Positions 26,906 through 36,400 of a stretch of 64,000 bases of DNA are shown in pieces. The translations under genes were made by a program, and so were the position numbers. The stretch lies in the NCBI GenBank assembly GCA_964358645.1, contig CAYHPW010000001.1, positions 107,491 through 171,490 of the forward strand, in the 5' to 3' direction. The stretch comes from JBBTDV01 sp038042605 (GTDB taxonomy: Bacteria; Bdellovibrionota; UBA1018). The notes beneath the pieces were generated by a model. That model was not told where the DNA came from and searched no databases. It saw only the letters and a program-made list of their open reading frames with translations. Numbering within the stretch: position 1 is the first letter of the stretch; every line of letters starts with the position of its first letter.

Positions 26906-28987
26906 TTGAAAGCATACCAACGGCGCATGAGCCAAATAAAAGATAAGATATTTCTCGGAGCAGGCATTACATGCATACTTGTCGGAAGTTTAATGTTTAT
27001 TCATGCGGCGACCGCAAAGATCATAGCTTTTCAAGGGGGTGCGGTTAGAGCAGATTTAAATACCTGGAGATGGGCAAGAAATATAAATTTAGGTTTCCGT
27101 CAAGTACCCACAGAGCGATATGAGATTCAAAAGAATGCACCAACTCTACTTTCTGCAGTGGTTAAATTAGATTCTTATAAAAAAACCAAAAATTTATATA
27201 AAAAAGCACAGGTAAAGTTACAGCAATCAATTGATATCCCCGAACACATAGTTTTACAGAATATTTATATCACACTAAGAAAGCGGTTGCTTATTGCTAT
27301 AAATGGAGGGGTAAATAACAAAATCAATACAGCTGAAACAAGGATGTTTGCCAAGGTTAATAAGAAAACAAAGAAGGATAGCCAGATTATAGAGGTGGTC
27401 AAACAAAACAATTATGGCGGCCATAAAAAGTTAGTCGAGGTGGCTATTCAACAAAAAGTAAATCATACCCAAACCGGCATGATTGCATCTATGAATATTC
27501 ATAATTATGGCAAGTCCGAGACAGAACAAATCAAATACAGCAAAACACCAAAGCAAATAACAGATGAAATAAAAGTAAAATGGGCTCAACCTACCCAAAT
27601 AACACCAGTGAAGCCAGATGCGGCGGTGCCGCCAGATAGTTTTAGCAGAACAGACCACCCGGTGGAAAAAGAACATTCATTGAGTGTTTCTAATAACAAC
27701 GCGATGAGTAGTCAGTCAATTATAACGGTGACATCACCTAGTAATGGTAAATCAGATAATCATACAAACAGTGATTTAGTTAGTGGTTGGGATAAAAAAA
27801 TACATAGTACTTTGGATAACCAAAAAAAACAGGCCACACCTAATAATTTATCATGGTTATTCAAAAAGGAATCACACAGTCAAATACCACAGGACGATTC
27901 AATTAAGTATGCGCGTATTGTAGAAGCATTTAATTGGGAAACACCGGTAGAGGAGGCACAGATAGAAAGCCTTGCTGCAGAAAGTAAGTGGACTAAGGCT
28001 TTTGCCCCCCTTCATTGGCCGACGCTTTTTATTGATAACAATAATATGGTGCCGCTGTTGTCTAACAATTCGGTCATGTTATTGAAAAAAATCACTGGAG
28101 CGACAATACAGTTTCAGGCTGGGATTGTTTTTGGCAGGGTGGGTCCAGGCTGGGGTGTAGAGCTTTCTGGTAGGAGTGAAAAACCGATATTTTTTAATAC
28201 CCAAAATCAAATAGTAGATGCTGCACATACTGAAAATGATAGATATTTTATTTTTACAAATGTAGAACCAGGGGCACACTTATTATATTTTATAAATCAT
28301 GAAACTACAAGTGGCGGCGCGGTCGGTGTACCGGTTCTGCGTAGTATCGCGACTTTTACAGATTTGACTAAAATTTTAAAAAGAAATTTGCAAGGCAGAA
28401 TTTTGGATGCGGTAGTTAATGACACAAGGGGACTAGATAAGGCCCAGATAAGGGTTGTTGGACAACCAAGCGCTGCCGCGATTACTAATAAGCTTGGTAA
28501 TTTTAGCATTGAAAATGTATTTGTAGTGTCGGATTTTCCACTGTTCGTAGAAGTTAATTATGGTTCTGGCTACACGCATAGGTTTAAAATTGCAAACAAC
28601 AAAACCAATGGCACCATGCTTTATTATTTTAGGAACAAACAAATAAAAGCATGGATAAGCCAATTAGAGGGTGGGGTTAGTGATGAAAGTGGGCTTGTTA
28701 TTGGTGCATTTCCAAGGGTAGCCTTAGAACAAACCGGCGTACGATTGTTCTCTACACTTAAGACATTAAACGCAGATGCAACATTTTTTCCAGAGAGTTA
28801 TGGAATTTCTGTGAGTGGTCAGCTTCAAGTCAATGCCCCACTTGAGCCGGAAGCCCCGCGATTTTTAGCTGCACAAGTACCAGAAGGACCAGCGTTGGTT
28901 GATATAGAGAATTCAAGTGGCATAAATGTTTGGTCAGAAATGGTGATGGTTTCACCTGGTGTTGTTTGTGTAATTACTGCTAATTAA
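26906..28987 (+). CDS. Unknown membrane-anchored envelope protein
   Basis: I do not recognise this 693-residue protein. It starts at TTG 26906 or ATG 26927, and an N-terminal hydrophobic segment (IFLGAGITCILVGSLMFIHA) acts as a signal or anchor. Residues about 100-330 are polar, Lys/Asn/Gln-rich and probably disordered. Around residues 370-490 is a beta-rich part, and about 500-570 (GRILDAVVNDTRGLDKAQIRV through FVEVNYGSGY) looks like a carboxypeptidase-regulatory-like beta-sandwich. This architecture suggests a surface or periplasmic structural protein. It stands alone between the ATP synthase operon and a convergent transglycosylase gene, with which its last 36 bases overlap. A 152-base gap precedes it. 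Confidence 0.7.
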   Translation: MKAYQRRMSQIKDKIFLGAGITCILVGSLMFIHAATAKIIAFQGGAVRADLNTWRWARNINLGFRQVPTERYEIQKNAPTLLSAVVKLDSYKKTKNLYKKAQVKLQQSIDIPEHIVLQNIYITLRKRLLIAINGGVNNKINTAETRMFAKVNKKTKKDSQIIEVVKQNNYGGHKKLVEVAIQQKVNHTQTGMIASMNIHNYGKSETEQIKYSKTPKQITDEIKVKWAQPTQITPVKPDAAVPPDSFSRTDHPVEKEHSLSVSNNNAMSSQSIITVTSPSNGKSDNHTNSDLVSGWDKKIHSTLDNQKKQATPNNLSWLFKKESHSQIPQDDSIKYARIVEAFNWETPVEEAQIESLAAESKWTKAFAPLHWPTLFIDNNNMVPLLSNNSVMLLKKITGATIQFQAGIVFGRVGPGWGVELSGRSEKPIFFNTQNQIVDAAHTENDRYFIFTNVEPGAHLLYFINHETTSGGAVGVPVLRSIATFTDLTKILKRNLQGRILDAVVNDTRGLDKAQIRVVGQPSAAAITNKLGNFSIENVFVVSDFPLFVEVNYGSGYTHRFKIANNKTNGTMLYYFRNKQIKAWISQLEGGVSDESGLVIGAFPRVALEQTGVRLFSTLKTLNADATFFPESYGISVSGQLQVNAPLEPEAPRFLAAQVPEGPALVDIENSSGINVWSEMVMVSPGVVCVITAN

Positions 28988-30340
28988 TCTTTTTTTGGTT
29001 AATCGTTGCTTTGTGTATCTAAAATTTATTATCGGAGTAATGTCGTCGTTACTACTCGGCATGGCTACATAAAATCCCACCGGTAAACGATGGTTAAGTT
29101 CTTTGATGTCCGGGTTGAGTTGCTTAAATTCATATAAAGATACTGACTTATTTATGGCCAGAGCAAGTGCGGATTGTGATTTTGTTACCCTAATGAAAGA
29201 AACGGGTCGCAAAGGTATCCGCGGCAGATCGCCGTAAAGAATATTCCTGTAAGCCTCTGCATGTAAAATTGCCATGAATTCAGCGTAATAATTTCGACTA
29301 GCCCAACCGAGATGGCGGCTCTTTCCGCATGGGCGTAAAAGATCTGCGATTTTTGAAGTGTCCGGGTCCCGCGCAGCTAATTTACGAAGGTTACGTGTAC
29401 CATGGTTATAAGACGTTACCGCTAGTACCCAATTTCCAAGTAGTTTATAATTTCTTTTTAAAAGCTTTGCTGCAGCCACTGTTGCCTTTAGGGGGGAAAG
29501 ACGCTCGTCTATTCCATTCTTATGGTCTATGTAAAGAAACTCTTTTCCTGAGGGGAGCATAAACTGCCAAACTCCGGTTGCACCCGCTCTAGAGATTGCG
29601 CGTAAATTAAAGGAACTTTCAACCAGGCTCAACCGGGTTAACTCTGGAGGTAACCCAAGGCGTTCAAATATTATTTCCATTTTTCCCAGATACATTTCAG
29701 CTGCGAGTAGGCCACGTATGATATTATCGCGTTGGCCAGTCTGGGTTCTTAAATTAGATAGAAGTTCGCTGTAGCTATGTCTATGTTTTAGCTTTTTTAT
29801 GGCGGAAAATATCAGACGTTCTTCTCTGTTTAAATTTACAGGCCGATTTTTTATTTTTTTTAATCGCGCAAACGCAGAACGATATGCCATTATAGTAGAG
29901 GTAATTCTACGTTTTGAAAGTATCTCGAACACAACATTGTTCTTTGCTTTTTTTGCAAGCGGCTTGAAATCTAACACCTCGTAAATAATTTCTGGATGAA
30001 CCGAATCAAAAATAACGATCTGTTTAGTTGTATATTGTGTATAGATCCTCAGCCAGAACTCAACACTTGATTTAATTTCCGGAATAACGTGGAAGTCCTG
30101 GTTAATGTAATGAAACGCATCTTTTAAAGTCAAGTCAATGGTGGCTTCTGAAACAGAGGCATCAATGTGGTTCTCTGGAGGTGAAGCGTACCACTCATGA
30201 GTATATGAAAGTTCACGTGTTTTAGTAGATAAGTTATGCGATTCTGTATATTTGCTGTTCGATGCAAAACAACAATATGCCATTGTTAAACTAAGACAGA
30301 ACGAAAATAAAAAATTCATTATGTAATTATTTCTCATCAC
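28952..30340 (-). CDS. Membrane-bound lytic transglycosylase (MltD-like)
   Basis: The 462-residue protein has a signal sequence (NFLFSFCLSLTMAYCCFA) and an SLT/goose-lysozyme domain at about residues 235-370. The catalytic Glu is in SLVESSFN, followed by SRAGATGVWQFM and TSYNHGTRNL, all standard for the MltD/Slt family that cleaves peptidoglycan with formation of 1,6-anhydro ends. The region near 385-440 (TKSQSALALAINKSVSLYEFKQLNPDI) resembles one LysM-like repeat that would bind glycan. MMRNN is its N-terminus. It is divergent from xseB, 175 bases away, and convergent with the gene before it. Confidence 0.88.
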   Translation of the reverse strand: MMRNNYIMNFLFSFCLSLTMAYCCFASNSKYTESHNLSTKTRELSYTHEWYASPPENHIDASVSEATIDLTLKDAFHYINQDFHVIPEIKSSVEFWLRIYTQYTTKQIVIFDSVHPEIIYEVLDFKPLAKKAKNNVVFEILSKRRITSTIMAYRSAFARLKKIKNRPVNLNREERLIFSAIKKLKHRHSYSELLSNLRTQTGQRDNIIRGLLAAEMYLGKMEIIFERLGLPPELTRLSLVESSFNLRAISRAGATGVWQFMLPSGKEFLYIDHKNGIDERLSPLKATVAAAKLLKRNYKLLGNWVLAVTSYNHGTRNLRKLAARDPDTSKIADLLRPCGKSRHLGWASRNYYAEFMAILHAEAYRNILYGDLPRIPLRPVSFIRVTKSQSALALAINKSVSLYEFKQLNPDIKELNHRLPVGFYVAMPSSNDDITPIINFRYTKQRLTKKRLISSNYTNNTR

Positions 30341-30515
30341 TAAAGTAGAATGAGCAAATAGCTTGCCGTTTGTTTGTGTGGTAACTTGTTAATATTATTG
30401 TAAAATAACAACCAAGATAGCGACAGATTCGGTGAAAAGTGTAAACAGATTAGACAGGTGTGTTTGTATTGCTGCAGTGGCAACCCTTTGGAATAGGTGC
30501 TAGATAATTAGCTTT

Positions 30516-30764
30516 ATGAACAATGAAATTTCATTTGAAGAAGCGTTGGAAAAACTTCAATCAGTGGTTAAAAACCTTGAGGGTGGAGAATTAAATTTAG
30601 AAAATGCCTTGGCGTGTTTTGAGGAGGGGGTTCGGCTTGCGCGTATATGCCAGGAGCGTCTTGGTCGAGCAGAGCAGAAAGTCGATATTTTAATGAAGTC
30701 ACGCGAGAATTTTTCTGAGAATGACTTACCAGAATTGCAGCAGTTTCAGCACAACCGGGGCTAG
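30516..30764 (+). CDS. xseB: Exodeoxyribonuclease VII small subunit
   Basis: The 82-residue protein matches XseB, which assembles on XseA to degrade single-stranded DNA. The core SFEEALEKLQSVVKNLEGGELNLENALACFEEGVRL is the family's diagnostic helical segment. The large subunit gene xseA is not in the window. It heads a plus-strand cluster: tlyA follows immediately and in the same reading frame, with only the TAG stop between them. The length is normal for the family. Confidence 0.92.
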   Translation: MNNEISFEEALEKLQSVVKNLEGGELNLENALACFEEGVRLARICQERLGRAEQKVDILMKSRENFSENDLPELQQFQHNRG

Positions 30765-31505
30765 ATAGCTACGAAAAAGAAACGCATTGATCTTCTGCTT
30801 GTTGAAAGAAACCTCGCGGTCAGTAGAGGACGAGCCCAAAGTCTAATTATGGCGGGGCAAGTTCTTGTCGGGGATGTTCCTATATCAAAATCAGGGCAGA
30901 TGGTAGATGAAGAGTCTTTAATACGTTTACGCGGGGAAGTGCATCCATTTGTATCTAGGGGTGGTGTTAAAATAAGTACCGCATTGGATTCATTTAAAAT
31001 AGTTGTAGATGGAAAAGTTGCTCTTGATATAGGCGCTTCAACGGGGGGATTTACGCAAGTACTACTGCTACGTGGCGCACAAAGGGTTCACGCTGTTGAT
31101 GTTGGTTATAATCAGCTCGATTGGATATTGCGAAATGATCCAAGGGTTATCGTGCATGAAAAAATTAATGCCAGGGATATCAATTATAGTGTTATCGGAG
31201 AATTGGTGGACATAATTTCTATAGATGTTTCTTTTATTTCCATTGAGAAAATAATTCCTGCCACGCTAAAATTTGCGACAAAACAAACTAACTGGATAAC
31301 GTTAATTAAACCTCAGTTTGAAGTAGGAAAAGGAAGAGTTAGTAAGGGTGGAATAGTTAAAGATAAGGAGCTTCATCAAGAGGTAATAGAGCGTATCGGG
31401 CATTTTTGTGAATCAATTGGCCTGAATAGACTTGATTTGATAGAATCACCTATTACGGGTACTGATGGCAATAAAGAGTTTCTTGCCCATTGGAAAATTA
31501 AATGA
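30765..31505 (+). CDS. tlyA: rRNA methyltransferase TlyA with a non-standard start
   Basis: TlyA 2'-O-methylates 16S and/or 23S rRNA. The FtsJ-like domain is clear: ALDIGASTGGFTQVLL, DVGYNQLDWILRNDPRV, IDVSFISIEKI and IKPQFEVGKGRVSKGG. The first ATG (30849) would remove most of the S4 RNA-binding domain. Yet the upstream in-frame sequence encodes a proper TlyA head, KKKRIDLLLVERNLAVSRGRA, with no ATG, GTG or TTG between it and the xseB stop. Possible starts are ATA 30765, ATT 30786 or CTG 30795. I give the longest reading (246 residues). Read-through of the xseB TAG would instead yield an XseB-TlyA fusion. The next gene overlaps the stop by four bases. Confidence 0.85.
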   Translation: MATKKKRIDLLLVERNLAVSRGRAQSLIMAGQVLVGDVPISKSGQMVDEESLIRLRGEVHPFVSRGGVKISTALDSFKIVVDGKVALDIGASTGGFTQVLLLRGAQRVHAVDVGYNQLDWILRNDPRVIVHEKINARDINYSVIGELVDIISIDVSFISIEKIIPATLKFATKQTNWITLIKPQFEVGKGRVSKGGIVKDKELHQEVIERIGHFCESIGLNRLDLIESPITGTDGNKEFLAHWKIK

Positions 31506-32455
31506 ACATAAAATTTTCTATAGTCTCCAGCACATATTTTTTTTTCTTGGCAGCACTAACTGGGGGTTGTGCGACAACAGCAGTTCAACCATCAAACATT
31601 GATATTTCTGTATCACAGAATAACGAAACGGTAAGTTCTTCTAAACAATACGCTGAAGAAGAAGTTTACGGCCCAACCCCACTTAATGAAACCACTGTGT
31701 ATGGTCCTGAGCCATTAGCCATTAAGCCGGTAGTTTTAGTTTTAGGATCCGGCTGGGCACGTAGTTTTGCCAGCGCTGGAGCCATTAGGGCATTAGTTGA
31801 AGAAAAGATACCCATAGGTGCTGTTTTTGCCACAGAAATGGGAGCATTAATCGGATCTCTTTATGTTTTTGACTCCAATATCAATAGCTTTGAGTGGACC
31901 TTACAAAGATTTAATGAGTCAGTTTTTGATAAAAAAACAGGTATTTTTTCTGGATTCTTTAATCATAATTTGCCTGGGAAAAAATTAGAAGCCTTATTAA
32001 AGCAGATTTTCGAAGGAAAAGACCTTAGGGATACAAAAGTACCATTTTACATTGGTATTGCTCTATCTGACCCCCCACAAGAGAAACTAGTTGTTGATAA
32101 AGGAGATATTGCTAAAGCAGTACGTGCAGGGATGTCAACCCCAGGGCTTCTTGCTCCTTCGGACTGGAATGGTAAACGGGCGATGGCTCTAAGCCCGGAT
32201 AAGCCTTTTTTAATTAATGAAGCAAGGCTCCTTGGGTTAGGCCCTGTGGTGGTGCTTGATGCGAGCGTAAAAAGTGAAGTTATTGACAACGCATTAGATG
32301 CTGTAGATGTAGTGATACGCCCGGATTTATCAAATGTTGATGTTTTAGATTTCGATAAGAGCACTGAGATAATATTTCGTGGCAAGATGGCTACGATGAA
32401 AAAAATAGCAGAGATTAAACATTTTGTTGGACTCCCGACAGTGAATACAAAATGA
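31502..32455 (+). CDS. Patatin-like lipoprotein lacking the catalytic residues
   Basis: This 317-residue protein has a lipoprotein signal (LAALTGGC, Cys23) and a fold recognisable as patatin/RssA-like. Active patatins have a GGGxRG oxyanion loop, a GxSxG nucleophile and a DGG Asp. Here the first reads GSGWARS (residues 82-88), the second ATEMG with Glu112 at the Ser position, and the third ALSPDKPFLINEA without the Asp-Gly pair. It is probably a non-enzymatic relative anchored in the outer membrane. A linker repeats VYGPxPL twice near residues 55-72. It overlaps tlyA and the PBP1A gene by four bases each, so it is likely co-expressed with peptidoglycan synthesis. Confidence 0.75.
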   Translation: MNIKFSIVSSTYFFFLAALTGGCATTAVQPSNIDISVSQNNETVSSSKQYAEEEVYGPTPLNETTVYGPEPLAIKPVVLVLGSGWARSFASAGAIRALVEEKIPIGAVFATEMGALIGSLYVFDSNINSFEWTLQRFNESVFDKKTGIFSGFFNHNLPGKKLEALLKQIFEGKDLRDTKVPFYIGIALSDPPQEKLVVDKGDIAKAVRAGMSTPGLLAPSDWNGKRAMALSPDKPFLINEARLLGLGPVVVLDASVKSEVIDNALDAVDVVIRPDLSNVDVLDFDKSTEIIFRGKMATMKKIAEIKHFVGLPTVNTK

Positions 32456-35013
32456 ACAATCAAAACGGATTTATAATTAGGGTTTTTTTCATATTAATAA
32501 TAGCCGGTACGGCCATGGTAAGTAGTTTTATTTGGCTAGCTTATTGGAATTTTTCACGTGATTTACCAAAAATAGTAACTGCGGAAGATTATCGCCCCCC
32601 TATAGCGACACGTATACTTGGAGATGGAGGTCGAGAAGAAAGCCTTGTTGGAGAATTTTTCAAGGAACGACGCTATTTAGTTCCTTACGACAAGATACCA
32701 GATATTGTAATTAAAGCCTTTATTTCTGCAGAGGACGACCAATTCTTTAGTCACCAAGGTGTTAACATCTTAAGTATCATAAGAGCCGGGGTGGCCAACT
32801 TTAAAGCCGGGCATATCGTACAGGGTGGAAGCACCATTACCCAGCAAGTTGCCAAATCTTTGGTTTTAAGCCCAGAAAAGAGTCTGGCACGAAAAATAAA
32901 AGAAGTAATAATAGCTTACCGCATAGAGAAAAATCTGACTAAGCAACAGATTCTTTATCTTTATCTCAATCAAAACTATTTTGGACATGGCGCCTATGGC
33001 GTGCAAGCCGCAGCTAAGACATATTTTGCAAAGGATATATCAGAGGTAACTTTAGCAGAAGCCGCACTATTGGCTGGATTGCCACAAGCACCAGGAAAAT
33101 ATAGTCCGTTACTTAATCCAAAGAAAGCCAAAGAACGGCAACTGTATGTACTTAGGCGGATGCGTGAAAATAATTTTATAACTGCCGAAGAGTCAGCACA
33201 TGCGGCGTCACAAGAAGTTAAGATTTTCCATGATTCTAATATTAATGAGAAGTATTCAGCTTATTTAGTGGAACATATCAGAAAATATTTAGCAGAAAAA
33301 TATGGTGAGAGGGCAATTTATGAAGATGGATTGACAGTCTCAATACCAGCATCACCGCATTTGCTAGTATCGGCAGCGCGGAGTCTTCGGTCTGGGCTGG
33401 AGTCAGTTGATAAAAGAATAGGCTATCGTGGACCGATAAAGAAATTAGACAGTTTAAATAAAATTGAGGAATTCAAGCTAGAATCTAGAAAAAACATTAT
33501 AGAGAGAAAGATTGCTTATGTGATGTTGATGCCGGATGGAAATATTGATTTATTGGCCGCTATGCGCGCATCTGGGTTGATATCAGATCTTGCACTTATT
33601 GATATAGGAGAGATTTACGACGCTGTGGTTATAGGAGTTAATGATATTAGAGAACAAGCAACCGTGAGTATTGGCTCGGTAATATGTGAAATCCCTATGA
33701 AAAATTTGCTATGGGCCAAACCACTAAGAGAAGAAAATCAGCTGAAGCAAAAAAGAGTTGCACCACAGAAACCATCAGATGTTTTAGCAAAAGGAGATGT
33801 TGTTTTATCAAAGGTAATTTCAAAAAACTCTGAAAAATGTTTAGAGGCCAGCCTCGAACAAAGGCCTGAAGTGCAAGGAGCCCTGTTATCTATGGATGTT
33901 GTAAATGGGCAGATCATAGCAATGGAGGGCGGATATGACTTTAAGTCCTCAGAATTTAACAGGGCCATTCAAGCGCAGCGGCAGCCTGGTTCAGCATTTA
34001 AGCCGATCATTTATTCTGCAGCACTAGAAAATGGGTATACTCCAGCGTCAATTATCGTTGATTCTCCAATTGTTTATGAAGATAGCGAATCCGGTAAATG
34101 GAAGCCGAGCAATTTTGAGGAACGTTTTTATGGAGATACCACATTCCGTCAAGCATTAATTAAATCCAGGAATGTGCCAACAATAAAGATTGTTCAGTCA
34201 ATGCATGTTTCTAGTATTATAGATTATGTTAGCCGATTGGTGATCGATGGTAAGTTCCCAGTGGATTTATCAATTTCTTTAGGAAGTGCTTCTATATCTC
34301 TTTTTGAATTAACAAAGGCATATGCGCTATTTCCACGAAAAGGACGTGCGGTTTCTCCTATTTTTATCACTAAAATTATTGATCGCGATGGGCGCGTGTT
34401 AGAAGAGAAAAAAACAACAAATAAAAATCTCCATAAAATGGTAATGCCCATGCCATTACCAAGTCCAAGCATGTCAGTGCAAGAATCAGCCATTTTTTCT
34501 GAATTAAAAAAATATCCTCTACCCGACGAGCCGGAGCAGGTTATGGACCAAAGGGTTGCTTTTGTAATGACGCATTTAATGAAAGAAGTAGTTACTTATG
34601 GGACAGGCCATGAGGCAAAAAATCTTGGTAAAATCTCCGCAGGAAAAACTGGGACCACCAATGAATATATAGACGCTTGGTATATAGGATTTACCCCGAG
34701 TTTAGTAACAGGTGTTTGGGTTGGTTTTGATAACCAGAAATCAATTGGAACTGGCGAGACAGGCGCAAAAGCGGCTTTACCGATATGGCTTAACTTTATG
34801 AAAGATGCAGTTAAATCTTATCTAGATGAGGATTTTATTACCCCTCCGGGGGTGGTGTTTGTGAGCATTGATGCGTCAACAGGTAAGCTTGCTCCACCAA
34901 ATTTTACGAATGCAATAAAAGAAGCTTTTATAGAAGGTACAGAACCAACAGAGTCTAGTGATAAGCCGTCAGATAACCAACACAGCGAAGAATTTTTTAA
35001 AGAAAATTTATAA
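32452..35013 (+). CDS. mrcA: Class A penicillin-binding protein 1A
   Basis: The 853-residue protein is a bifunctional peptidoglycan synthase. After one N-terminal membrane helix, the GT51 glycosyltransferase domain carries the catalytic Glu in ISAEDDQFFSHQGV, then GGSTITQQVAKS and KIKEVIIAYRIEKNLTKQQILYLYLN. An OB-like insert follows. The transpeptidase domain has SxxK in QPGSAFKPI, SRN in KSRNVPTI and KTG in AGKTGTTNEYIDAW. The order and length match PBP1A of Gram-negatives. It overlaps the patatin-like lipoprotein gene by four bases. A TonB-like gene follows after 38 bases. Confidence 0.95.
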   Translation: MNNQNGFIIRVFFILIIAGTAMVSSFIWLAYWNFSRDLPKIVTAEDYRPPIATRILGDGGREESLVGEFFKERRYLVPYDKIPDIVIKAFISAEDDQFFSHQGVNILSIIRAGVANFKAGHIVQGGSTITQQVAKSLVLSPEKSLARKIKEVIIAYRIEKNLTKQQILYLYLNQNYFGHGAYGVQAAAKTYFAKDISEVTLAEAALLAGLPQAPGKYSPLLNPKKAKERQLYVLRRMRENNFITAEESAHAASQEVKIFHDSNINEKYSAYLVEHIRKYLAEKYGERAIYEDGLTVSIPASPHLLVSAARSLRSGLESVDKRIGYRGPIKKLDSLNKIEEFKLESRKNIIERKIAYVMLMPDGNIDLLAAMRASGLISDLALIDIGEIYDAVVIGVNDIREQATVSIGSVICEIPMKNLLWAKPLREENQLKQKRVAPQKPSDVLAKGDVVLSKVISKNSEKCLEASLEQRPEVQGALLSMDVVNGQIIAMEGGYDFKSSEFNRAIQAQRQPGSAFKPIIYSAALENGYTPASIIVDSPIVYEDSESGKWKPSNFEERFYGDTTFRQALIKSRNVPTIKIVQSMHVSSIIDYVSRLVIDGKFPVDLSISLGSASISLFELTKAYALFPRKGRAVSPIFITKIIDRDGRVLEEKKTTNKNLHKMVMPMPLPSPSMSVQESAIFSELKKYPLPDEPEQVMDQRVAFVMTHLMKEVVTYGTGHEAKNLGKISAGKTGTTNEYIDAWYIGFTPSLVTGVWVGFDNQKSIGTGETGAKAALPIWLNFMKDAVKSYLDEDFITPPGVVFVSIDASTGKLAPPNFTNAIKEAFIEGTEPTESSDKPSDNQHSEEFFKENL

Positions 35014-35051
35014 AAATGCCGAAACGTCATTGGGAGATGTTATAACTTCCA

Positions 35052-35936
35052 ATGGGAGTAGGTAGTCTGCAGAAAGCAGTTTTTTTATCTTTAGTGGTGC
35101 ATATATCTGCATTATTGTTTGTCACAATCCTATTGCCAAAATACCGACCGGCTTTTGAAGTTACCAATAAAATTACAATGGTCGAGTTGGAGCCAATAAA
35201 AAAATCAAGCCAGACACATGTGCAAGCACTAGTTAGACGGCAGGTCGTCCAAACTACGAAAGGCATAAAAGTAGAAAAGCCGGCCACTAAGGCCTTTCTT
35301 GGCGAGAGAACACAAACAGTTGAACAAGAAACAGTAACAAGGCCCCGACAAATCAATGAAGTTAATAACATAAAAAATGCTTCAAAATTTAAAAACACCG
35401 GTAATAAAGTAGTTCAAAAATCAAAAGAAAATGGCGCTATAACATCATTAAGCAACCTTGGTTTAAAAATTTTTCCTGCATTTAACCTAAGCGGCGAAGA
35501 TGCCGGGCAAGAGAGTGGAGACAACAATTGGGCTGAGTTTGGCTCTTTACCACAGGATTATGTAAAGGGAATAAGAGAGTCGGATAGAACCGCACTTAAT
35601 ACAAAGGAATATATATTTTTTAGTTATTTTCAAAGAATTAGGCAAAGATTAGACCGCGCATGGATTCCGATATTAAGATCTAAATTACTGAGCTTATATA
35701 GAAATGGAAGACAACTTGCTTCTGATATGGATCACAGCACTAAAATACTTGTAACGCTTGATAAGAATGGCGATGTGGTGCGTGTGCGCGTGTTGAATGA
35801 ATCAGGAACAAGAGATCTTGATGAAGCGGCGATTAATGCATTCAGACTTGCTGGGCCCTTTCCTAATCCACCAAGCGGGATTATCGATCAAAATGGCGAA
35901 ATACAAATTCCCTGGGAATTTATCCTTAGAACTTAA
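35052..35936 (+). CDS. TonB-like energy transducer protein
   Basis: The 294-residue product has an N-terminal inner-membrane helix (AVFLSLVVHISALLFVTILL), a basic, probably extended periplasmic linker, and a C-terminal TonB-family domain: FQRIRQRLDRAWIP, then TKILVTLDKNGDVVRVRVLNES and LDEAAINAFRLAGPFPNPP. Such proteins pass proton-motive force to outer-membrane partners or have TolA-like roles in the envelope. No ExbB or ExbD gene is nearby. It lies 38 bases after the PBP1A gene and probably belongs to the same transcript. TonB versus TolA-type cannot be decided. Confidence 0.8.
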   Translation: MGVGSLQKAVFLSLVVHISALLFVTILLPKYRPAFEVTNKITMVELEPIKKSSQTHVQALVRRQVVQTTKGIKVEKPATKAFLGERTQTVEQETVTRPRQINEVNNIKNASKFKNTGNKVVQKSKENGAITSLSNLGLKIFPAFNLSGEDAGQESGDNNWAEFGSLPQDYVKGIRESDRTALNTKEYIFFSYFQRIRQRLDRAWIPILRSKLLSLYRNGRQLASDMDHSTKILVTLDKNGDVVRVRVLNESGTRDLDEAAINAFRLAGPFPNPPSGIIDQNGEIQIPWEFILRT

Positions 35937-35940
35937 TTCA

Positions 35941-36288
35941 CTAGCCGGATAAAACTCGTTCCAGTCCTTCATGGTGTAAGTAGTCTGACCATATACTATC
36001 TAGTTTACGGAAGGTTTGGATCAATTGCTCGGAAGCCTCACGTTCTGAAATGCCAGATTTTATAGAAAGATCGCGGACAGCGTAAAGAATCGATTTAAAT
36101 ACAGGACTTTGGAGGATTTCGTTTAATTCAGAAGGGAAATTACGTTCGGGGGGTGTTTTTACTGTTACTACCGCAGTGTTAAAAATGCGCGCAAGGTCAT
36201 CAATAGCATCTTGGCAGTGGTGGTTTTCTTTAATATTCGTGTTGTTGTCTTGAAACATGTTAATGGAGTTTAGACAGGGGTGTTTCAT
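35941..36288 (-). CDS. Hypothetical small cytoplasmic protein
   Basis: I do not recognise this 115-residue protein. It starts MKHPCLNSINMFQDNN (a later ATG at 36258 is also possible) and has no signal or membrane segment. The C-terminal two thirds look helical (SPVFKSILYAVRDLSIKSG, SEREASEQLIQTFRKLDSIWSDYL). It is convergent with the TonB-like gene (four bases apart) and divergent from gcvP, with 112 bases between them. No overlapping gene explains the frame, so I keep it as probable. Confidence 0.55.
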   Translation of the reverse strand: MKHPCLNSINMFQDNNTNIKENHHCQDAIDDLARIFNTAVVTVKTPPERNFPSELNEILQSPVFKSILYAVRDLSIKSGISEREASEQLIQTFRKLDSIWSDYLHHEGLERVLSG

Positions 36289-36400
36289 AGAAAACAGAAC
36301 CTCAGAAATTAAAATGGCGACTTATTAACCAGAAACACATACCGCCAAATAATAAGCTAGTGGTCAAGACTTTTTTTAATTTGCTACACCTGATATTAAT

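Noticed and set aside
32047..32463. 138-residue open frame opposite the patatin-like gene
   Set aside because: Antisense shadow of a clear gene with operon coupling; no motif of its own.
36289..36400. Glycine riboswitch before gcvP
   Set aside because: The gap is only 112 bases, AT-rich, and shows no tandem aptamer-like conserved core.
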